NCBI RefSeq assembly: GCF_029227915.1
Contig: NC_079881.1
Location: forward strand, 4,152,001-4,216,000
Direction: 5' to 3'
Origin: Hydractinia symbiolongicarpus
Lineage: Eukaryota; Cnidaria; Hydrozoa; Anthoathecata; Hydractiniidae
Length of the DNA stretch: 64,000 nt
This document shows, piece after piece, positions 57,165-64,000 of the stretch (position 1 is its first letter; each line of letters begins with the position of its first letter). Under the pieces are notes generated by a model that had not been told where the DNA came from, searched no databases, and was given only the letters and a program-made list of their open reading frames with translations. The position numbers and the translations under genes were made by a program.

Positions 57165-59930
57165 AGGTGACTGTTTTTCTTTTGACGGGGTAAAGGATTG
57201 TTTACAATTGATATCAACTATTTTTGAAAATTTTTGACCCCCTTCCTCTCTGCTCTGTCAACATACATTAATTTTCCATACACCCTCCTTAGTTGGTTTA
57301 ATATTTTGGAAAATTGGGCTTCATAAGGTAAAATTATGAAAAATGTTTCTAAACACAGTTAGTCTTATTTGCCAATTTTGACTTTCTCATATTGGATGAA
57401 ATCGATATTGTCTTTATGCAATTTGAATGCAATGTAGCCATTATATGCGATTGCCTAACAGAGCCAAAGTGGAAAGTACAAACAATGTGCTGGTCGGACT
57501 TGTGAAAATTCTTTCTACCTGGTTGGAGAAAAGATTGATATGCAAAATCCAATTACATTTTTAAAGCAGGTTTAAAAATTCGTGTTTTTTTTATAAATGG
57601 ATTTTCTACATATATTCAAAAAGGTCATTTTCCCGATAACTACCCGTGATATTTTATAACGAATTTTGTGAATTTGACAAGTTTATTGCAAAAGTATATA
57701 AGGAACCAAACAATAACCGTTTGGCAAATAATGCAACAGATTGTCGCGTTAAGCAAAATTATTTGGACGGAATTAGCATAATATTATATCAGGTGAAGCT
57801 GCTGTAAAAATATGTAGTCTGTATACAAACGAAGGAACGAAAGAACGTGTTATACTATTACACACCAGTATAAAACACACATTATAGTTAAAACATAGGT
57901 AATTCACACCAGTACTTCTGGATGGATCAAGATATGCTTAAACAGATACAGAAAAAAATGTAATAGTAAATTTACAATTACAAACAATGGCATCAATATT
58001 TTATAAAGATTAAAGATAAAAATGCTCCAGAAATATTTCCAAACTGATTAAGCATTACTCGTATACTTTCCAAGTAACTTTGATGTTTCGACGATACAAG
58101 TTTCGCTAACACAACAACCATAAACAGCTCCTCACCAAATTCAAATACAGTCAAAGAAGCAACATATAACACCAACATTCCAATTTTAAAATCGATTTCA
58201 TGACCACCTTTAGCGAGAATATACTGGAAAATTGACGCCGTGATAATGGAAACCTGACTGGCAAGATCAATGACGTATACGACTAAATTTCCCATTTTGA
58301 TCTTGATGCTTAGAATATACAGTAATATGTTGAGAATTCCATTAGCAGCAAAAGCACAAGAAACAGTTGCGTACGGCATAGATAATATATCCAACACAAG
58401 AATCGGGAGGCCCCGAAAGAAAGCAATATTGAGTAGACAACCAGAAAATGAAACAAGCAACATTACCACAATAACTTTTAGGCTTAGAGCATTTTTCAAA
58501 ACCATCAGACCATTACTCTTTGCATCTTTTTGTTTACTAGTTTCGCCGATGGATATAGCTTCCTTCATGTCATATTCTCTTGATAGATCATGCGCAGAGC
58601 AAATAAAAAAGAACTGCACGATGATTGTTAGGACCATGAGAATAACGCCTGATATGTTTCCATATGTAATATGCAGCTTACCAAACCAGATATTGAGTTT
58701 CGTAAAAGGAAGAACAACAAAACCAAGAGCCGTCGTGCACACCAAGTACGGTAGTTTTCTTTGCAGTTGATTAGATGGAAACGATCTTGCCATTTCACGT
58801 ATCATTAATGGCTTCGATACAATTACTGTACCATTTGGAAGTTTGCCCACAAAGGGAAACAATGGCGACCATGGCACAATATACATCATACTTCCCAACA
58901 TGGCCACAAAGTTTATGATGATAATAACAAGTTTTATGCTTCTTGTTTTGTCAGCATATCTTGCAACTACAGAAGAGAGCAACATCGGTGGGATATAAAC
59001 AGCAATATTTATTAATCCATAATATACGTCTGCGTTGTCAGTTTTTAATAACTTTTGTTAGGTATATCCACAAAGTTGCCGTGTTTGCATTTTGTTCAAG
59101 CCCTCCGAAAATACAAACTGACATATATGTAAGGACTGTTGTTCTTCGCTTTCTCTTCCAAACTTCCATATCAACAAAATCATTTGCCATGCTTCCTCCC
59201 TGGTTAGCTGTTAAATTTTGCAACCTTTACTTCTGGTGGAGTATTAATTAATGTAAGGTTTGACCAATAATGACACAGAAAATTGTGTAACATTCGTGAT
59301 TACCGCTTAAATAGTTAATACTAAAAGAAAAAAATACTTACGGTTCATCACATTCCTGTTTCCGAAAACAGAGTGATATTTCGTTTCCTTCTGTATTAAT
59401 AAATGTAGTAAAAACGCGTTGTGTGAAGCAAAGTAAAATTAAAATGTCGTCAGTGGATATTAACTTGTTTTAGATTAGATCATAAATTCATAACACAAAC
59501 GTTGCCATGATCCCATGTTCCTCATAAATTTTTCCGTCGTCATGTAAATTTTTTCTTAATGCGACTTTTTGCGAGCATTTAGCAAAGGTGAAGTAGAATG
59601 AACGTATTTTTGAATGCTGTCCAGTCCAAAAAAACAACGAAAAAAAACGTGTTTTGTAGAACCAAATTTTAAACATTAAAACCTTTGAATGTCCAAAATG
59701 ACTACAAACTAAAATTTCTTTAGAAAGTGAATTTAGAAATACAGTTTAAGAATAATTATAATTCTAAATTATAACTGCCACTATTATAGTCAATGAAAGT
59801 GTCGTTTTCATCGCCGGTATCGCATTTTTGTTTTTATTCCTCCTCGGTTGTTATAAGCTCCAGTTTATTAATATGCTTGAAAAGGAAGCGTTTAAAAAGT
59901 GTTAAAAATTTGGTAAAAAATTGGCTGAAC
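57165..59930. repeat. Segmental duplication, copy B
   Basis: A diverged copy of 45066-47870 in the same orientation. It contains the decayed transporter copy, plus matching flanks such as TGACGGGGTAAAGGATTGTT near 57184 and, far upstream of the frame, GTCAATGAAAG near 59790. Confidence 0.75.
57904..59190 (-). pseudogene. Decayed duplicate of the MFSD8-like transporter
   Basis: Near-identical over most of its length to the intact gene at 45853-47163. Differences that matter: an extra A near 59045 shifts the frame right after the first membrane helix (TLWIYLTKVIKN, stop); 15 nt are lost in frame near 58715, removing TGPIV-type residues; and about 10 nt are lost near 57995, ending the frame early at IKY. 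The ATG at 59190 (MANDFVDMEVWK) is retained. The long 330-codon frame in the middle remains open, so decay is recent. Confidence 0.8.
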
Positions 59931-60289
59931 TCTTTGCCAGATGGAAAATTACACTTTTAAAAAAAAGTAATTCACAAGTTTGACTGCACCGCCTCGCGTG
60001 GCGGTCCGATTTGATTTTGTAAGAAGTCTGGTCTATCTTCAGGAAAAATCGATCTAGGGTGTCCAAATCTTACGAGATTTTAAGATATTGCTTTTTAAAA
60101 TTGTAACTAAGATAACATGTCATTAATACTAAAAAGGTTTCATTGTGTATCATTATTCTCCGGACCACAAATAATGAGGCATACTTATGCAGTTAATTTT
60201 ATCTGCCGTCATTGTAATTCATTTATATTGATCAGAAAGTTTGCTTGATTAGATTTAAAGTCTGATTAGCTATGCAGCTGTCTATCATC
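59931..60289. other. Spacer before LINE C, nothing recognised
   Basis: AT-rich sequence without open frames of note. The 5' edge of the LINE may lie within it. Confidence 0.4.
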
Positions 60290-63110
60290 TACTCTTAAAT
60301 CCACTGTTGGATCTGTTTCTGCACGACTTCAGACTCTACTCTCTTATTTTGATGAGTTTTGTGTCATGATGAATTCTTACAATTTTGACATCGTCACATT
60401 AAGTGAAACCTGGCTACAAGATAATAAATATCAACTCGATTACGTTTCATTAAAGAGCTATGAGTCAGTATTCGTGAACAGGAAAGGACAGCGAGGAGGT
60501 GGTGTCGGATTCTATATTAGAGAAAATCTCAACTTCAAAGCAAGATTTGATCTCACAAAGAATTATTCACTTGAGGCATTATGCGTTGAGTTCCGTGGAC
60601 GTAATAAAAATACACCCTTTCTCATTCTAACTGTGTATCAACCAAGTTTCAGAGAAGATGAAAAGCTTAGATGGCTCCTTGAATTCGAAGAACTCCTTGC
60701 CGACATAATGACAAAGTGGACCGGTGTCATATTTGTGACGGGTGATATGAACATTGATCTTCTTGGTAATGAGAAAGAATCCTCTAAACGACATAAATAT
60801 ATTTTGTCATCATATAACTTATTTCAACTCATAAAAAAACCGACGAGAAAGTTAAAAACGCTCATTGACCATATAATAACGAACATACCAAATAAAGTTA
60901 TTCGTACAGATGTTCTGGCAACATATGAAATCAGTGATCATGATACACCATATATACTGACAAAAATTAAAAAACAACGATTCAAACCTCGATACGAGTT
61001 TAAGTTTATACGTGACGAAAAAAAATGTAATATGGAAGAGTTCAAATTAGATTTTTCACATCTTCCCCTAAATTTGCTCTTTGCGTTTGATGACACAAAA
61101 GATAAACTGAATATTCTTAACCATCTTGTTTAGACTTGTATTGAGCGCCATGCACCACTCAAGCGTGTTAAGCTTCCCAGACCTATGGCACCATGGATGA
61201 AAGATCCTGTTATTATCAAGGCTGGGAATAAACTGAACCGTCTTCGGAAATTATCTTGAGAATCAAATAATCAATCTCGGCGCAAACTATATCAAGATTA
61301 TAAGAAATTATACAAGAAGAAAATCAAAGAGATTAAAAACGCGTTCCTGAAGAAATCACTTTCTTCAAAAAATCGCAAAAAGGTTTGGGATACCGTAAAT
61401 CGAATTCTAACGAACCAACAAAAACGAATAGACACCACCCTTCAGATATGAATGATTACTTTGTTAATTTAGCAGCTGATCTCACATTAAAAGAAAATAA
61501 GCATTGTGACTTTAAATCTATTCTGCAAAATCTTCCCGATCAAGGTAGAAATAACGAATTTAAAATCAACCATACAACGTACGAAGAAATTAACAAAATA
61601 ATAAATGGTTTGAAAAACGACTGTTCCAGTGGGCTTGACGACATTTCAATACGTTATATCAAACCAGTAGCTGAATACTTAATTTCACCTATTGTTGAGA
61701 TTATCAATTCTTCAATCGATCAAAGGATATTTACGCAACAATGGAAAACTGCTCGTGTTTGTCCCTTACCAAAGACTGATACTCCAACAAAAGTCAATGA
61801 CTACAGGCCAATATTTGTGCTGTAACAGTGTATCTTTGACCTGTAATGTCAAAGATATACAAAAGGGTAATCCTAAATCAATTGTGCACCTACATTAAAC
61901 AACGACACTTGTATAAAACAACACAATCAGGACTTCGCAAAGGACACTCAGCATCAACACTCCTCCTTAAACTTCGTGATGATATCAGGACAGCAATGTC
62001 AAAAAAGTGAAATTACTTTGGCTATCTTGATAGACTATTCCAAAGCATTCGATACTATAGATCATGGGATTCTGCTTAAAAAACTTCACAATCTGAACTT
62101 TTTTCGGGATTCACTTGAGATATTGAGTAGTTATCTCAGCAATCGGTATCAATATGTGCAGATTGATGACAAGAAATCGTCTTGTCAACCAATGAACTTT
62201 GGTGTGCCACAAGGAAGCATTTCAGGCCCTGTGCTGTTCAATCTCTATGTTATTGAACTCTCCGATATATCTCAGCAAAGTCTATACAATATGCAGATGA
62301 TATCACTAACTATCGACATTGCAAAATCAAAGATATTAAGCAGTGCATCCAAGAAATGGAAAATGATCTTGACGAATTACTCTCTTGGTCTCGAATTAAC
62401 AATCTCCTTTTTAACAGTGAGAAACTTCAATTTATAACCTTTGTTTCTCAACGTCTATCAAAACTGGTTGGAAATGATCGTAATTACTTGCTTCGATGTT
62501 CTGGAAACTCTATAGAGCAAAAAGAGAAGGTGAAACTTCTTGGAATTACATTTGATAACATTCTAACATGGAATGAACAAGTTATCAGTATCATCAAGTC
62601 CGCCTATTGAACCCTTCGCGCATTACGAAAATTTGGTAGGTTTACTCCTTTTCATGTGAGAAAGTCCTTGGCAGAAGCTCTAATTTTATCGAAATTGAAC
62701 TATGGCAATTTAGTATTCGCTCAGATACCACATTATCAGCAACAAAGATTACAAAGATACAGAATATAACCGCTGGGTACGTGCTGTCCAGATATGCTAC
62801 TCTTGGGGATTTACCCAAATTGAAATGGCTCCCTGTAAACGAATTGATTGACTGGAATACGGTAAAACTTGTTCATAAATCGAAATTCGACCCAGAATGT
62901 CCAGCTTACTTAAAGGTTGAATTTCACGAGCCTAGAATAAAATTTGCGATCATCTTCTCGAGAACCAATTGTTAGCATTGGAGAAAGCAAAACGTTTCAA
63001 GATCAAGCAAGAATATTTGATGCACTTCCTGAAAACACAAAAAAGAAACACAAAGCTACAAACATTTCTCTAAAGATTCTAAAACGTTTTATTTATTAAA
63101 AGCCTTAGCT
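60290..63110 (+). mobile_element. LINE fragment C with AP endonuclease and RT, decayed
   Basis: The endonuclease frame 60366-61133 shows FDIVTLSETWLQDN, GGGVGFYIREN, VIFVTGDMNIDLL (catalytic GDxN), LIDHIITN and ISDHD. After a stop at 61131-61133 the sequence stays readable but broken. The RT part has SGLDDISIRYIKP and NDYRPI (61385-61825), then IDYSKAFDTIDHGILLKKL (motif A) and GVPQGSISGPVLF (motif B) in 61976-62437. YADD, with IQ before it and ITNYR after it, lies in another frame near 62285-62300, and SWSRINNLLFNSEKLQF lies in 62356-62610. Several stops and frameshifts make it inactive. The domain order is that of jockey/CR1/L2-type LINEs; the 5' part of the endonuclease is missing. Confidence 0.85.
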
Positions 63111-63218
63111 AAGATTCTTGAGACATAATTTTAATCTAGCTTGTCATTTTGGCTCCTTCAATTCTTTGTGTCACCTGATATAAAAATTGATACCGTCTTT
63201 TTCCATGCTGTCGGTATC

Positions 63219-63500
63219 GTGCTGGTAGAACGAGATAGGTGTAGTGGTAGTGCATTTGACTTGTAATCATAAGGTTTCAGGCTCAAGTCTCCACTCCAGC
63301 ACACTTTAAATGCAGTGTTGTGAGCACGTTTGGTGCCATTTACTGACCGCTAACCGGCTTGTGTGGCAGGCAAGCAAGTTAGAGCAATGCTATACGTATC
63401 TCTGGCGGTAATGTAACATAGTTACAGTCGGAAGAGGGAAGAGCCAACCGTTAGGATGAAATCCTCAACGACGGTAAAACTTCCCGTTACTTACTCACTT
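63219..63500 (+). mobile_element. tRNA-derived SINE
   Basis: The head has an A box TAGGTGTAGTGG (63236-63247) and a near-B box GCTCAAGTC (63281-63289), 33 nt apart. A threonine-type anticodon loop sequence GACTTGTAATC lies between them. GTGCTGG (63219-63225) and CCAGCAC (63296-63302) could pair like an acceptor stem. The head is too long and the T stem is mispaired for a working tRNA. An unrelated body follows, ending in a CTTACTCACTTGCTTACTTA run. Confidence 0.6.
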
Positions 63501-63534
63501 GCTTACTTACTATATGATGTAATGGACTGGCTAT

Positions 63535-63900
63535 TTGTTTTGCGCAGTTTTGAGCATTCTGGAAGGAAGTTCATCTAAGCCTGTTGCTTTCTTTCGTTCG
63601 AGTTGTTTCAAGAATATTTTAATAACAGTTTTGGACAAGTATTAGAATTTGAAAATCTTTTTTGACCTCTTGATAGTGTGCTTGGATGTTTGCCATATAG
63701 AATCTTTTAGAGCAAAGGCTTTTGACTTAAGTGTTTTAACTACTGTCGAATAGTAAGTAGCAAATTTCTCAGCACAATATTTACTTGGTTTAGTACTAAT
63801 GCCAAGAATCAGATCAAAGGCAAATCGTCTGTTTAATAAAAATAAAATACAACATAACATACAAAAACAACCGCCTTGTAAAAGTTAGAATGTATTAATA
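63535..63900 (-). mobile_element. LINE fragment D (RT N-terminal part)
   Basis: Minus-strand frames FATYYSTVVKTLKSKAFALK...FKF (63860-63642) and, after a frameshift, FLKQLERKKATGLDELPSRM with LKTA (ending near 63535). The KKATGLD-LP-ML phrase is the conserved stretch just before the RT palm in jockey/L2-like LINEs. No catalytic motif is present, and the element is cut at 63535. Confidence 0.7.
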
Positions 63901-64000
63901 TAATATGTGTGATATGTAAGCATGAATATAATCCACGAAACGTCGATAAACTTCCCGGGACAGATTGTTATTGTAATTTGCTTACAGAAATTTCATCATT

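Noticed and set aside
1-64000. CRISPR arrays, bacterial operons, rRNA genes
   Set aside because: No regularly spaced direct repeats with unique spacers, no Shine-Dalgarno-type gene strings and no rRNA sequence; all genes have spliceosomal introns or are mobile/retro-type.

Overview
The window is animal nuclear DNA. It is AT-rich, has many short GT-AG introns, and is crowded with retrotransposon and DNA-transposon debris. A sponge/cnidarian-type short-chain collagen, an animal Na+/Ca2+ exchanger of the SLC8 type and the style of the retroelements point to a cnidarian, most likely a hydrozoan. That placement is inference; no species is claimed.

Layout. (1) 1151-9245, minus: a four-exon gene for a 529-residue membrane-tethered short-chain collagen (cytoplasmic tail, one membrane helix, stalk with an RRRR furin-like site, 36 Gly-X-Y triplets, C4-like cysteine domain). 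Its large intron holds an antisense, intronless and interrupted reading frame (3639-5070) with three 81-residue repeats. (2) 9246-9493: a 248-bp divergent promoter. (3) 9494-23696, plus: thirteen exons of translation factor eIF3b, reconstructed to 689 residues (693 from an earlier ATG). Its introns hold two antisense LINE fragments and three MITE-like inverted-repeat elements. (4) 26475-35772, minus: an eleven-exon Na+/Ca2+ exchanger of 825 residues with alpha-1, CBD1, CBD2 and alpha-2. (5) About 35.8-45 kb: gene-poor AT-rich DNA with a perfect 43-bp-arm palindrome, a tRNA-like fragment, an integrase scrap and an unrecognised decayed frame. (6) 45853-47163, minus: a single-exon MFS transporter resembling MFSD8/CLN7, with a decayed duplicate at 57904-59190. 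(7) 47.9-57 kb: Helitron-like ends, including a CTAG/TC tandem junction at 54222/54223, and a broken protein-primed-type family B DNA polymerase relic (54666-56514). (8) 60.3 kb to the end: a decayed endonuclease+RT LINE, a tRNA-derived SINE and another LINE fragment.

The three multi-exon models were assembled by eye from splice sites. In each the exon phases match at every junction and the summed exon lengths are a multiple of three, which is the main support for them. No searches were run, so family names rest on motif recognition. The genes share no pathway; the only likely regulatory link is the divergent promoter between the collagen and eIF3b. The best candidates for something undescribed are the membrane collagen with its unusual loop, the antisense repeat protein inside its intron, and the tandem Helitron-like junctions.
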